Source: Moanibacter sp965226025
Lineage (GTDB): Bacteria; Verrucomicrobiota; Verrucomicrobiia; Opitutales; UBA2987
DNA length: 64,000 nucleotides
Direction of reading: 5' to 3'
Assembly (NCBI GenBank): GCA_965226025.1
Contig: CBDDCD010000003.1
Location: forward strand, 2,480,001-2,544,000
Below the pieces are notes generated by a model that was given only the letters and a program-made list of their open reading frames with translations, had not been told where the DNA came from and ran no database searches. Shown here piece by piece: positions 52,750-62,033 of the stretch. A program made the translations under genes and the position numbers. Within the stretch, counting starts at the first letter, position 1. Each line of letters opens with the position of its first letter.

Positions 52750-53637
52750 CTACAACGGCTGAAAATCAACTACTCGCATCGCCCCCATGAATCCGGGAGC
52801 CCCAACATACTGAACCGCTGTCGGGCCGATGGCATCCACGTGAGGGAAGTGTATGTGGCCGCAGAAAATGGCGATCAGATTTGGGGCCGATGTTACGACC
52901 CGGACAAACTCGAGCGTTGTCGGGAGGTCTTCGCCGGCGCCCCATTTTTCGCGGCTCTCAATATCCCAGTCAGGATCGCCTACCAGAATCGGGGCTAGGA
53001 AACGTGCCCGAGTATCATCACGCAAGGTGGGCAGGCTCAGAGGAATGTGCATCAGCAGGACTGTGGGCATTGAGTTCGAGAGAAGTTGCGTAACAGCCCG
53101 AAGCTGTTCCTCCGTAACCTGGTAGGTGGAATTATCGATCGAGACCCATTGCACGTGACCATCGGTATGGTGGCTTATCGCCGGCTCGCCACGATGCAAA
53201 CGTTCAAGAAGCGGCCAGCCGGCTTCTCTCAATTCGGCCCGCCCCTCGACCCCGGGAAAGCGCCAGTCATGGTTTCCAGCCGTGTATATAATCGGAATGT
53301 CAAGGCTATCGAGGGCGCTCGTTACATGATCGAGACAGGCCTGCGATGGGAAATGAACTATGTCCCCCGTAAAGGCGAGGAAGTCCGGCCCTAATCGACG
53401 CAATTCGTCGATGATTTCGCTGAAAGTTGTCTCGGACGGGATTGTTCTGCCGTCCTCGGTCCTGCGCTCGGTTCGAAATTTCTCGCAGGAGTCCTGACAG
53501 GCGTCCACGTGTTCCGCATCTCGTTCGTCAATAAGGGCCACATGGGTATCCGTGACGTGAACCATACGAATCGGCTTGGTTAGTCCTGCGATGCTTATGG
53601 TTGCGGTTTCGTCTGTCCAAGAATGTGTAACACGCAT
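52750..53637 (-). CDS. Calcineurin-like metallophosphoesterase
   Basis: A 295-residue phosphoesterase with all metal motifs: MVHVTDTHVALID (D-x-H), FLAFTGDIVHFPS (GD), YTAGNHDWRFPG (GNHD), LLMHIPLS (H) and FCGHIHFPHVD (GHxH). It hydrolyses phosphomono- or diesters with two metal ions; substrate unknown. No signal peptide, so cytoplasmic. A hairpin near 53751 lies upstream. Confidence 0.9.
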   Translation of the reverse strand: MRVTHSWTDETATISIAGLTKPIRMVHVTDTHVALIDERDAEHVDACQDSCEKFRTERRTEDGRTIPSETTFSEIIDELRRLGPDFLAFTGDIVHFPSQACLDHVTSALDSLDIPIIYTAGNHDWRFPGVEGRAELREAGWPLLERLHRGEPAISHHTDGHVQWVSIDNSTYQVTEEQLRAVTQLLSNSMPTVLLMHIPLSLPTLRDDTRARFLAPILVGDPDWDIESREKWGAGEDLPTTLEFVRVVTSAPNLIAIFCGHIHFPHVDAIGPTAVQYVGAPGFMGAMRVVDFQPL

Positions 53638-53750
53638 GCGGATGTCCTTCGGAGGTTAGCAATCCCGCTGGGCGGGAAGAGCACTGTGCAACGAATTGGG
53701 ATCAAGGTATTTCCGGCCGGAACGGCCTGCATTCTATATTCTTCGTTTCT

Positions 53751-53780
53751 AAACCATACGAACTTTAGTTCGTATGGTTT
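53751..53780. terminator. Hairpin in the spacer between two minus-strand genes
   Basis: AAACCATACGAACT, loop TT, and the exact complement AGTTCGTATGGTTT. It lies about 95 bp beyond the 3' end of the small membrane protein gene (53874) and about 115 bp upstream of the phosphoesterase gene, so it could terminate the former. A run of T on the minus strand (AAA on plus at the left arm) is short. Confidence 0.6.
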
Positions 53781-53873
53781 CCTGCAATGTTCGGTTCTCC
53801 AAATGTCGAGGACAGTTACACAGAGATGTACCTTCGGAGTTCCCTGCTGCCACCGGCTAGATCTGTTCTGAGC

Positions 53874-54344
53874 TCATTGTAGACTCTGCTCAGGCTCGAA
53901 ATCATCAGGTGAAATGGATATTTCGAAGAGCTCCTCTCCCGATACCTTCTTGTATGAGTAGTTCAATATTACTTTCATTTCTCTGAAAGCATTCATGTCT
54001 TCTTTCGTCTGGTAGGACGCGATCAGTTTGGATCTCATTTCTTTCTTGAGCTCTGGAAGATCAATTTTGTCGTAATCCAGATTGAGCAATGTGTACTCGT
54101 AGCCGAATTGGTTACCAGGCAGGGCTACGGTAGTATCCAGCCGTGTCACACTGTCCACGATGAGGGGTAGAATTTTGTTTATTTCACGCGAAGTCTGAAT
54201 GAGTGATTGGTCTATTCTCGAGGCATCTGCGATACTTTCATGGGAAAGATAGTTGAATGCAAACTTCCCTCCGACCATTCCGAGGGCGGTGATAATGCCT
54301 ATCATCACTGCTTGTTTCCAAGTGAATGAGGTCTTTTGCTTCAT
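53874..54344 (-). CDS. Small membrane-anchored protein of unknown function
   Basis: A 156-residue protein with one N-terminal membrane segment (about residues 12-30, AVMIGIITALGMVGGKFAF) and a soluble domain outside. The latter has a TLLNLDYDKIDLPELKKEMRSKL helix and a VILNYSYKKVSGEELFEISI strand pair near the C-terminus. Similar short anchored proteins are seen in many Proteobacteria and PVC genomes, but I do not know a function. Frame complete, no close neighbour on the same strand. Confidence 0.6.
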   Translation of the reverse strand: MKQKTSFTWKQAVMIGIITALGMVGGKFAFNYLSHESIADASRIDQSLIQTSREINKILPLIVDSVTRLDTTVALPGNQFGYEYTLLNLDYDKIDLPELKKEMRSKLIASYQTKEDMNAFREMKVILNYSYKKVSGEELFEISISPDDFEPEQSLQ

Positions 54345-54458
54345 TTTATGGTCCGACAGGCTCTTCTCGGACGATCGATGATCTCCCCGAAAAATAGCCT
54401 GTCAAGGTCCGAGGCGGACTGACCGATTCCCCTTTACGGATGTCGGATCACCACTACG

Positions 54459-55757
54459 GTGAATTCTCTAGACTACCGCACGAAAAAGACCATTTCTAAA
54501 ACCGTGCTCAACCTATCGGATCTTACTGCCAGTCTCGGCCGCGAAACGCTGACCATAAACCGGATCAAGGTGACGCTGATCACCTACCAACCGGATGACG
54601 GTTCCTATATCCACGAATGCGGTCCTGTGGTGCTGAGCAAGCGTGACGAAGCCGTGGTAGAGATCTGGACGGCGGAGGGACTGAAGGGAATTGGCCCCGG
54701 ATCCCCCTCCGACGCCGAAAAGGACTTTGATTCGCTGATCGGCCGGAACCCCTTCGACTTGCTCGACTCTGATCTACCGCCGGGCCTCAATGTGGCTTTC
54801 TGGGACCTCGTGGGCCGCGCCAAGGAGCGACCGGTTTACCAACTACTCGCCCTCGATCACGCGCCCGATCCTCGGGTCCATGTCTACTCCAGCGGCGGAG
54901 TGATGTGGACCTATTACGATCGGGGAGACGGTAAACCGTACGGCGTCGATGCGCTCATTGAAGAGGCTCAGAGCTACAAAGATCAGGGCTTCGATACGTT
55001 CAAATGGCGGCCTGGAACGGATTGGGAAGAGGCCGGGATCAACCCGAGTAAGCTCGGCGAAGTCTGCAGCTGGCTGGTCGAAGCGGTAGGCCCCGAATTT
55101 AGACTGGGTCTGGAAAAAAAGGGATACGACTCGTGGACCTTTGAGGAGTGCCTTGAGATGGCGCCTATCATCAACGATCTCGGATTCTATTTTTTCGAGC
55201 AGCCCATGGGTGACGAGGGGCCGAGCCAGTTCGACGACTACCGGGAGATCAAGGCATTGATGCCGCGGGTCATGCTATGGGGCGGCGAGCGCTTTCAAAG
55301 TTTCGGAGAAGCCGAACCGTGGATGCGACAGGGAATCTATGATGCGGTGCAATCCGACTGCTTGCATCTCGGTTTGACCGAAAACTGGCGGGTTGCGCAG
55401 TTGGGACGCGAGACTAACACCAAGATCGTTACTCACAACTGGAGCACCAGTCTAGGCACGATGTGCAACGCCCACCTGGTCGCCGGCACCGGCGGCCACA
55501 TGGTTGAGTTCTTCATGTACCCGTCGGGTTTCCGCTATGGTCTCTTCAAAGAACCCTACCGGCCGGAGAATGGAATCATCACGCTCACCGATGCGCCCGG
55601 GTTCGGCGTTGAACTGGTGGACGACTTTGCCGAGAAGTTTCCCTATCGACCCGGTCCCAACACGGTTTCCAATCCCCGCTTCCCACATGCTTGGGAGCGG
55701 GCCCGGGCGCGGGAACGGGTGGTTAGCGGGCGCTATCGAACTAGCCGAGAAACCTGA
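54459..55757 (+). CDS. Mandelate racemase/enolase-superfamily protein
   Basis: A 432-residue protein. From about residue 32 the enolase capping domain begins (TINRIKVTLITYQPDDG). The barrel shows a FKWRPGTDW region, LGLEKKGYDSWTFEE, FFEQPMGDEG, LWGGERFQS and QSDCLHLGLTENWRVA, followed by THNWSTSLGTMCNAHLVAG, where the histidine and asparagine sit at the base-carrying strand. It is probably a dehydratase or epimerase of a hydroxy acid. The first 30 residues are outside the family and the GTG start is uncertain. Confidence 0.82.
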   Translation: MNSLDYRTKKTISKTVLNLSDLTASLGRETLTINRIKVTLITYQPDDGSYIHECGPVVLSKRDEAVVEIWTAEGLKGIGPGSPSDAEKDFDSLIGRNPFDLLDSDLPPGLNVAFWDLVGRAKERPVYQLLALDHAPDPRVHVYSSGGVMWTYYDRGDGKPYGVDALIEEAQSYKDQGFDTFKWRPGTDWEEAGINPSKLGEVCSWLVEAVGPEFRLGLEKKGYDSWTFEECLEMAPIINDLGFYFFEQPMGDEGPSQFDDYREIKALMPRVMLWGGERFQSFGEAEPWMRQGIYDAVQSDCLHLGLTENWRVAQLGRETNTKIVTHNWSTSLGTMCNAHLVAGTGGHMVEFFMYPSGFRYGLFKEPYRPENGIITLTDAPGFGVELVDDFAEKFPYRPGPNTVSNPRFPHAWERARARERVVSGRYRTSRET

Positions 55758-56314
55758 AACCTCCCTAGGACGAGCCTAGGGGATCATTTTAGAGAGGGAG
55801 CAGCGCTGTGGGGTAGTCGGGAAACCTTAGAATCCACCGGGCAACCGCCGTCGCCCTGCGGGACTATGGCGTGTCAAGATCCCGTGGGATACAAGATTAT
55901 CCGATCATAACAGAAGAGGCGGAGACCACGCTCTCACTCAATCCCCCCACGCTTTTCGTGGGGTTGTTTTAGGTTCTCAAGCTCCAGAAATCGAAGCCCC
56001 AAAACCAATCCCCAAGCTTGTCCTGGGGATGCTTAGTACCTCACTTATGAAATCCCATCATGTTTGCGCAACATTGTTGGTTCCGGCTACGCCGGCTTGG
56101 GTTTCACGACTAGGATCAAGGCAAAGACAAAGAATCGAGGCAAAGATCAAGACGAAGATTCCAGGCAGAATTCCCCTCCCTTTCATGATCTTCATCTCTC
56201 CTCTTGCGGCGTCAATTGCAGTATTCATCGCGTCCAAAACCCGTCGGAGATCCTGAGCCCCTCGACAAGCTCGGGACAGGCTCTGCCGAAGGGCAAGGGC
56301 ATTGAAGTCCTGCG
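55758..56314. other. Intergenic region with a terminator-like hairpin
   Basis: No supported gene in 557 bp. 55945-55970 (CCCCACG-CTTT-TCGTGGGG-TTGTTTT) is a good intrinsic terminator candidate on the plus strand, although some 190 bp beyond the enolase gene. The rest includes CTAGGACGAGCCTAGG (55767-55783) and an AAGACAAAGAATCGAGGCAAAG purine tract reminiscent of the one at 111-150. Confidence 0.5.
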
Positions 56315-57688
56315 TCAAAACACCCGAATCACCTTACCCCGCTCAGCCTCCAGGCGCTTCTTCACCGCCTCCACGGTCTGTGGGTTTTCGGGCCAGTCTT
56401 CTGGGACCACGTGGGAGAGTCGCAGGAGGAGTCGGGCCAGTTGTCCAGCGTACTCCTTCAACTCGCGGACATTGAGCTTGTCCACTGTATCTGCGGGTTC
56501 GTGGTGGTAGTTGGAATCGGCGTGGCGGCCATGAAAGCGCCAGCGCCACAGGTGGGCTGCATCCACTCCTTGGCGCAGAAAAGGGAAGTGGTCGGAGCTG
56601 GAATCGAGCTGAGCCATGACGTGGCACTTGAGCCCGTCGCCCATAGCGTCGAGATTTGCTTGCACAAGTTCGCGCAGGAGCGGAAAGGCGAGCACGACAC
56701 CCTTAATATGGCCGGTCGACAGCTCATCGAGATTGATCACGAGTCTGGTTTGGCTGTCCTCCCCGCAATGCCTGCGCGCATACTCGGCTGAGCCCGCCAG
56801 ACGCTGCTCTTCGGCGCTGAAAGTTGCGAAGCGAACCGTGCAACCTGGCTCCACACCTTGAGCCTGTTTGAGTGCGGCCAGGGCACGCGCCGTCTCCATC
56901 ACGGCGATGGTTCCGGAAGCATTGTCATTGCCGCCGGCGGCGCCGAATACCGAATCGTGGTGTCCACCGAGGATCAGTTGTTGGTCCGGCCAGCGCGCAC
57001 CCGTCAGGTGTGCGGTCACGTTCTGGGTCGGCGAGGAATAAAAGCGGCTCACCACCACCATCTTCAGCCGCTGACCGGAACTCCTGCGCAGCAGGGATCC
57101 GTGCTCGCGCGAGGTCGTGATACAGGGCAGCGGCGCCTCCGCCGATTCCGGCACCCGCCAGTCGCCGGCATTGTGATACTCGACTCGGCGTCCGTCCTTT
57201 GGATCGATGCAGACCACTGCGGAGGCTCCGGCATCGGCCAACTTCTCCAGGCGAACATCTAGAGGTTCCGGAGGTGTGAAGGGCTCCAAGGCCAGGTGCA
57301 TCACGGCTATCGTCCCTGACAACTGTCCGTTGAGGGCCTCAAAGTCACGAGGCGTGCCGTAACCCGCGTCCATCAGCGGTGCCTCCAAATCACATGGAGG
57401 GCAGCGATTGAAGGGCAGTAAGTCGATCAGAAGATCCCTCTCCAGAAGCACGGCTTCGGCCTTATCATACTCCCAAGTGGCCAGCTCAAATTCCTCCAAG
57501 ACCGACTTCTCCAGTCCGTCTTCCTCAAACTGACCACGAATATACTCAGCCGCCTGACGTTCATGTGGTGAGGTAGCCCAGCGCGGCCCGATCTCCTCGC
57601 AGAGCATTTGCACGCGCTCGGCAACCCGAGAGTCGGTCCAAGCGGAACCGAAGAGGAAGCGGTCGATTTCGTTCCAGTTGAGTTTCAT
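56315..57688 (-). CDS. M28-family zinc aminopeptidase with a PA-like domain
   Basis: A 457-residue metallopeptidase. Residues about 105-215 resemble a protease-associated domain (ADAGASAVVCIDPKDG). The catalytic domain has every M28 zinc motif: ILGGHHDSVFG (H-x-D), GGNDNASGTIAVME (bridging D), FSAEEQRLAGS (general base E and ligand E), NLDELS (D) and NYHHEPADTVDK (H). It removes N-terminal residues or cleaves small amides. No signal peptide is evident, so probably cytoplasmic. Intact; it stands alone between spacers with repeats. Confidence 0.9.
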   Translation of the reverse strand: MKLNWNEIDRFLFGSAWTDSRVAERVQMLCEEIGPRWATSPHERQAAEYIRGQFEEDGLEKSVLEEFELATWEYDKAEAVLLERDLLIDLLPFNRCPPCDLEAPLMDAGYGTPRDFEALNGQLSGTIAVMHLALEPFTPPEPLDVRLEKLADAGASAVVCIDPKDGRRVEYHNAGDWRVPESAEAPLPCITTSREHGSLLRRSSGQRLKMVVVSRFYSSPTQNVTAHLTGARWPDQQLILGGHHDSVFGAAGGNDNASGTIAVMETARALAALKQAQGVEPGCTVRFATFSAEEQRLAGSAEYARRHCGEDSQTRLVINLDELSTGHIKGVVLAFPLLRELVQANLDAMGDGLKCHVMAQLDSSSDHFPFLRQGVDAAHLWRWRFHGRHADSNYHHEPADTVDKLNVRELKEYAGQLARLLLRLSHVVPEDWPENPQTVEAVKKRLEAERGKVIRVF

Positions 57689-57806
57689 GGGTGTGATGTT
57701 CCTCTGCCTGAAGTCCGACGCGAAACTAAACCGAACTCCGGTAGGTTGAGAGAGACGATAGGGGTATGAGAATGCGTGGAAAGCCTAATACCCCATCGCG
57801 AATCTC

Positions 57807-57880
57807 GGCGGCGACAGAGAACCGCCCTCCACTATGCACAATTGACCGCTAGGTGGAGGGCGGTGCTCTGTCGCCGCCGC
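57807..57880. repeat. Hairpin with CGGCGACAGAG arms
   Basis: GGCGGCGACAGAGAACCGCC-CTCCAC and complement GTGGAG-GGCGGTGCTCTGTCGCCGCC form a stem of about 26 bp with one mismatch around a loop of about 20 bases. It lies in the 340-bp spacer between the M28 peptidase and ankyrin genes, next to a family A hairpin. Nothing else is recognised in the spacer. Confidence 0.75.
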
Positions 57881-57959
57881 CGTCCCGGATTTGGCCTGTG
57901 ATTGAACGGGCTAGCGTTTAGGTGCCGTTCGGAGAGAGTGAGATCAACGGCGAGATCGT

Positions 57960-58024
57960 CGAAATGCTCACGCATTCCGCTACGAACCGTGAAGCAATCT
58001 GTAGCGGAATGCGTAAGCATTTCG
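57960..58024. repeat. Dispersed hairpin, family A (copy 4)
   Basis: CGAAATGCTCACGCATTCCG-CTAC and GTAG-CGGAATGCGTAAGCATTTCG around a loop with GAACCGTGAAGCAATCT. It sits just beyond the stop of the ankyrin gene (58029) and could end its message. Confidence 0.88.
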
Positions 58025-58028
58025 TCTT

Positions 58029-59291
58029 CTACCCGCCGAATTCCTGGATAATTTCCAGAGCCAGGTCGTTCACCCAGGTGGGTTCATGGAAGCGTCTTCC
58101 GTATCCCAAAGGAGTGACATCTTGATACTCGTGGACTGATTCGTCTTCCATGAATTTCAGAGCTTTTCGAATGGAGGCGCGGGTATTCGGATCGGCGCCG
58201 CGCTCGAGGAGGCTGCGTGCCATCGCTGCATCCTTCTGGCGCCCGCAGCGAACGGCTTGGGAGACGACGGTGTTGAAGAGGGGAGTGTGCCCACCGAATC
58301 CATCTTGATCGACTTCGGCCCGAGCGTCGACATCGGCGCCCTTTTCCAGGAGCCAGTCAAAGATCTCTGCTTCGTCAAAGTCGATCGCCATATGCAACAG
58401 GGTTGTTCCGCCCAGTGGTGTGCCGTGCAGACCCGTGTCTTCGCTGTGACGGTACTTTGGCGGGTAGATTTCGGAGTAGGAAAATCGCCGCGAAAGGAGG
58501 TTCGGATCTCTTCCAAGATGATCCTCTAGAAGATCGATTCGTCCCCGATGAAAGGCCATTGCCGGTGAATCCGGCAGTTCCACGGCATGGCGAACGAAGA
58601 GCTCGAGGCATCTGTGTTTGCCTTCCGGCGAGCGGCTATAGGTCTCTAGAGCCAAGGCCACCGGAGCATCAGGATCGCCGTGCTTATCTACCAATTCGGC
58701 ACCCATCTCGTCGACGAGGAACTCCAGGCCTTCACCATTTGCGTTTTCACAAGCCCCCATGATGATGCCGCGCTTTGGTTTCGCTCCCAACTCGTTCAGG
58801 CGTCGGGCCGTTTCGATTTTTCCCTGGAGGGCGGCTCGGTCGAAAGCGAAATCGAGATCATCAGCCCCCAGACCGGCCAGCATTTCGACAAGCTCTGTCT
58901 TTCCCATATTGGCCGCGTAGGACATAGGTGGTCCCCAGCTCGAATCCTCCCCGCGGACCTGCTCGTCGAGCAGGTCAGGGTTTTCGGTGACGAGACGGCG
59001 GAGGGACGGGGCGTCGTCGTCCCAGACGGCCTTGGCTAATTCCACAGACAATCGGAGACGGGGCCAACTGGAAAAGGAATAAGACCGAGCCAAAACAAAT
59101 TGGGCGTCGGCCAGCTTGGCCTCATTGGGCGGCGGCCCTTGAGGGTGAAACTCGTCGAATGTCTTGAGCGCTTCAGACTCTCCTGCTACATAAGCCTTGA
59201 GCAGGTCCTTGGCCTGATTTCTGAGTTGCTCGAGACTGGGATTTAGGGGAAGACGATTTATAGTGCTGGTGTTTAGAAATTGCAGTGACAT
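58029..59291 (-). CDS. Ankyrin-repeat protein
   Basis: About 420 residues from ATG 59291. The N-terminal PSLEQLRNQAKDLLKAY, with ADAQFVLARSYSFSSWPRLR, is a module often found at the head of bacterial ankyrin proteins. Ankyrin repeats follow (MSYAANMGKTELVEMLAGLGAD, TTLLHMAIDFDEAEIFDWLLEKGADVDA, ARSLLERGADPN), interrupted by less regular stretches. No signal peptide or membrane segment. Such scaffolds bind proteins; the partner is unknown. The final TPLGYGRRFHEPTWVNDLALEIIQEFGG is characteristic of the family. Confidence 0.88.
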   Translation of the reverse strand: MSLQFLNTSTINRLPLNPSLEQLRNQAKDLLKAYVAGESEALKTFDEFHPQGPPPNEAKLADAQFVLARSYSFSSWPRLRLSVELAKAVWDDDAPSLRRLVTENPDLLDEQVRGEDSSWGPPMSYAANMGKTELVEMLAGLGADDLDFAFDRAALQGKIETARRLNELGAKPKRGIIMGACENANGEGLEFLVDEMGAELVDKHGDPDAPVALALETYSRSPEGKHRCLELFVRHAVELPDSPAMAFHRGRIDLLEDHLGRDPNLLSRRFSYSEIYPPKYRHSEDTGLHGTPLGGTTLLHMAIDFDEAEIFDWLLEKGADVDARAEVDQDGFGGHTPLFNTVVSQAVRCGRQKDAAMARSLLERGADPNTRASIRKALKFMEDESVHEYQDVTPLGYGRRFHEPTWVNDLALEIIQEFGG

Positions 59292-59491
59292 GAGAAGTGA
59301 AGGGGCGTGTGCCCTCAAGCCCCTGAACCAAAGTTGGCTCCCGCATCAGATTTTTTTAGGCATGTTGACATCCTTGCAAGCCAGAAGGATGTTCCGGCTG
59401 TGTAGGGGAGAGGGCTCCCGCCTCCGAGCCCTGCGGCGTGGCAACGCGAGGGCCCTCGCCCCTTGTCTCCAACCTAACGGCTAATTGAACC

Positions 59492-60598
59492 ATGTTAAAA
59501 ATCATCGACCGCGGCATTATCTCTCGCGAGTCCGGGCGTGGAGCCTTCATGCCCACCATCACTCCACTTCCGGACGGCAGCTTCATTGTATCCCAACATG
59601 TGGGACGAGGTCTTGGCACGACGGACAACCACATCGAAGTTCTGCGGTCCTCCGACGGCGGGGCGACGTGGAGCAATGAAGGTAGTATTCATCCGGGAGG
59701 CGCTCCCGACGACGGTTGGTGTTACCGCGGACCGCAGATCAGCGTGATCCCGGACGGTCGTCTGGTGATGAAGGCGACTCGTTTTGAAACGGGCGGCGAA
59801 AACCTATTCGACCTTGAGTCCGAGGCGTTGCAACGACCCGAGATGCTGGTTTTCTGGTCCAGTGATTTGGGGCGGACCTGGTCGGCGCCACAGGTTGTCC
59901 CGGTAGATTTGCCCAAGGAGAAGTACACCTGCAACTGCGCCGGGGTCTTGTTGCAGCTCTCTCCGGAACGCTGGGCCTACCCTTTGGAGACCTGGATGCC
60001 GGAAGGGGCCGAGGGTCCTCCGGATCAGAAAGCAGGGATGGTATTCTCCACTGACCAGGGGCGTACATGGGGAGAGTTTACCGTAGTTGCGGATGATCCC
60101 TCAGGGAGGCTTCTTTGGTGGGATCAGATGAACACGGTTCTTCCGGACGGCAGGATCTATACGATGATTTGGACGCACCTTTACGGTACATCCGATGATC
60201 TGCCGAATCACTGGACCGTCTCGGAAGACCAAGGCCGTACCTGGTCAGAACCTCGGCCCACCAACCTTCGAGGCCAAGTCTGCTCACCGATCGCCCTGGC
60301 CGACGGGCGCTTGGCTGCGATCTACAATTATCGACATGAGCCCCAAGGTATTCACATCGCTCTGAGCGAGGACCTCGAGCATTTCGATGTGGAGAACGAA
60401 GTGGTGGTGTGGGACGCGGGTGCTGAAGCTACTCTCGGTGATCCCGAAACGGAGAATTTCCTCGCTGAGCACATGAAGATCGGTTTCGGAAGACCGGCCG
60501 GGGTGCGGTTGCCGGATGGCGATCTGCTGACCTATTTCTGGTGCACTTCTGGGGGGATCACGGATACGAGGTGGGTCAAGTTGAGAGTCGAAACATGA
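59492..60598 (+). CDS. Sialidase-like (BNR/Asp-box) beta-propeller protein
   Basis: A 368-residue propeller with Asp boxes SSDGGATW, SSDLGRTW, STDQGRTW and SEDQGRTW. An opening ISRESGRGAFMPTITPLPDG contains an arginine suited to substrate carboxylate binding, and FGRPAGVRLPDGDLLTYFW closes the fold. No signal peptide. Specificity unknown. It stands 280 bp before another paralogue in the same direction, with a family B repeat between them. Confidence 0.85.
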   Translation: MLKIIDRGIISRESGRGAFMPTITPLPDGSFIVSQHVGRGLGTTDNHIEVLRSSDGGATWSNEGSIHPGGAPDDGWCYRGPQISVIPDGRLVMKATRFETGGENLFDLESEALQRPEMLVFWSSDLGRTWSAPQVVPVDLPKEKYTCNCAGVLLQLSPERWAYPLETWMPEGAEGPPDQKAGMVFSTDQGRTWGEFTVVADDPSGRLLWWDQMNTVLPDGRIYTMIWTHLYGTSDDLPNHWTVSEDQGRTWSEPRPTNLRGQVCSPIALADGRLAAIYNYRHEPQGIHIALSEDLEHFDVENEVVVWDAGAEATLGDPETENFLAEHMKIGFGRPAGVRLPDGDLLTYFWCTSGGITDTRWVKLRVET

Positions 60599-60698
60599 TC
60601 GAAAGACGAAAATACCTAAGGCTCATGAAGCGGGATGATGCTGAGCCCAATACTGGCGAATTGAAGTGGGATCTTCCCTTGATCCTGCAAACTCAAGG

Positions 60699-60808
60699 TG
60701 GTCCGCGGCCTTCCGTCTTCACCAAGGCTTCGCCGAGATCTACCGGACGCGGAAGAAAGGTTAAGTCGGAGTGCGAACTCCTGCCGTGTCCGGAGGACCC
60801 GGCCCACC
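60699..60808. repeat. Dispersed inverted repeat, family B (copy 3)
   Basis: GGTGGTCCGCGGCCTTCCGT ... ACCGGACGCGG ... CTGCCGTGTCCGGAGGACCC-GGCCCACC. Both arms are recognisable but more diverged than copy 1. It occupies most of the spacer between two sialidase-like genes. Confidence 0.65.
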
Positions 60809-60881
60809 TTAGTTCGGAAGTTGAGGGTAGACTGATTCGAACGCATGTTCGCTTCAAGCGGGTCTAGTTTGGTGGCTATCC

Positions 60882-62033
60882 ATGGCTCAGCTGACCAAAG
60901 TACGCGACTTTCTCATCTATCGTAACGAGCGCTATTATTGCGGGCCCGGTCCCTCGGCGGTGCAGCTTTCTGACGGGAGGATTCTGGTCGCCTTTCGGCG
61001 TGCCTATAACTGGGTTCCCGAAGGTATTTGGGGGCATGAGCATCCTTCCACTGAAGGGTGTCTAACTGAATCCCTTGATGGGGGCCACACTTGGTCAGTG
61101 CCGAGGATTTTCACTGCCGGCAACATCACCAATCAGAATCTGACACTCCTACCCGATGGTTCGTTGCTCTGCATTACGCAGCGTTCCGAGCTGCTCCCTC
61201 TCCCCGTCTACGCGCGAATGTTGAAAGAACAATCCAACTTCGGCGGACGTCGTAACGAGGACTTCGGTTGGGCGACTGGTTCACACGGAGTTCAGGTAAT
61301 GCGCTCGACCGACGAAGGACGCAGTTGGCAGGGACCGTATTTTGTCAGCCCGATCCCCGACTGTGAGCCACTGCTTCCAGGATGGCCTTCGCCGGCCGGG
61401 CTGCGCTCATCGGCCATTAACCTGAGCGATGGAACTGTAGGAGTGTCGGTTTACGGATTTATCGACAGACACACAGAAGCGACCAGCGTCTGGTTCATGA
61501 CTTCGTCAGACGAGGGAGAGACCTGGGCTCCCCGAGGGCGCATCGCGCATGACCCCGAAGGAAAAGACTATTTCAATGAGGCCGGAGTCTATCAGTGTGC
61601 GAATGGAAAGTTGGTGGCACTCATGCGAGCAGAGAAGGCGCGTGAGAAGCCTCTCCACATTTCTGAATCGACCGATCTGGGATCCACTTGGACGCCGCCA
61701 CAGCGGCAGGAGGTCCGCGGTTACCCTTACCAGGCCGCCCCAATGTCCAGCGGAAATGTTCTGCTAGCCTACGGTCATCGCTTTGATCCCTTGGGAGTCC
61801 GTGCGCGACTCCTCGATGCAGAATGCAGTGATCCGGCGGATGCGGAGGAGCTGGTGCTGCGCGACGATGGAAAGACAAAGGATCTGGGATATCCGCATGT
61901 CCTGCCGCTGCAGGATGGCACGGCGCTTGTAACCTACTACCACAATGATGCGCGCGGCGTCCGCTTTGTCGCTGGAAGCATTGTGGCGGAACGGGACTAC
62001 GGCCCAATCACATCATCCGGTGGGGTGAGATAG
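60882..62033 (+). CDS. Sialidase-like (BNR/Asp-box) beta-propeller protein
   Basis: A 383-residue propeller with Asp boxes SLDGGHTW, STDEGRSW, SSDEGETW and STDLGSTW. An arginine-containing GRILVAFRRAYNW follows the first strand, recalling the sialidase RIP region. No signal peptide. Its 3' end overlaps that of the converging acetyltransferase gene by 37 bp. Fourth paralogue in the window and only distantly similar to the other three in length and detail. Confidence 0.85.
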   Translation: MAQLTKVRDFLIYRNERYYCGPGPSAVQLSDGRILVAFRRAYNWVPEGIWGHEHPSTEGCLTESLDGGHTWSVPRIFTAGNITNQNLTLLPDGSLLCITQRSELLPLPVYARMLKEQSNFGGRRNEDFGWATGSHGVQVMRSTDEGRSWQGPYFVSPIPDCEPLLPGWPSPAGLRSSAINLSDGTVGVSVYGFIDRHTEATSVWFMTSSDEGETWAPRGRIAHDPEGKDYFNEAGVYQCANGKLVALMRAEKAREKPLHISESTDLGSTWTPPQRQEVRGYPYQAAPMSSGNVLLAYGHRFDPLGVRARLLDAECSDPADAEELVLRDDGKTKDLGYPHVLPLQDGTALVTYYHNDARGVRFVAGSIVAERDYGPITSSGGVR

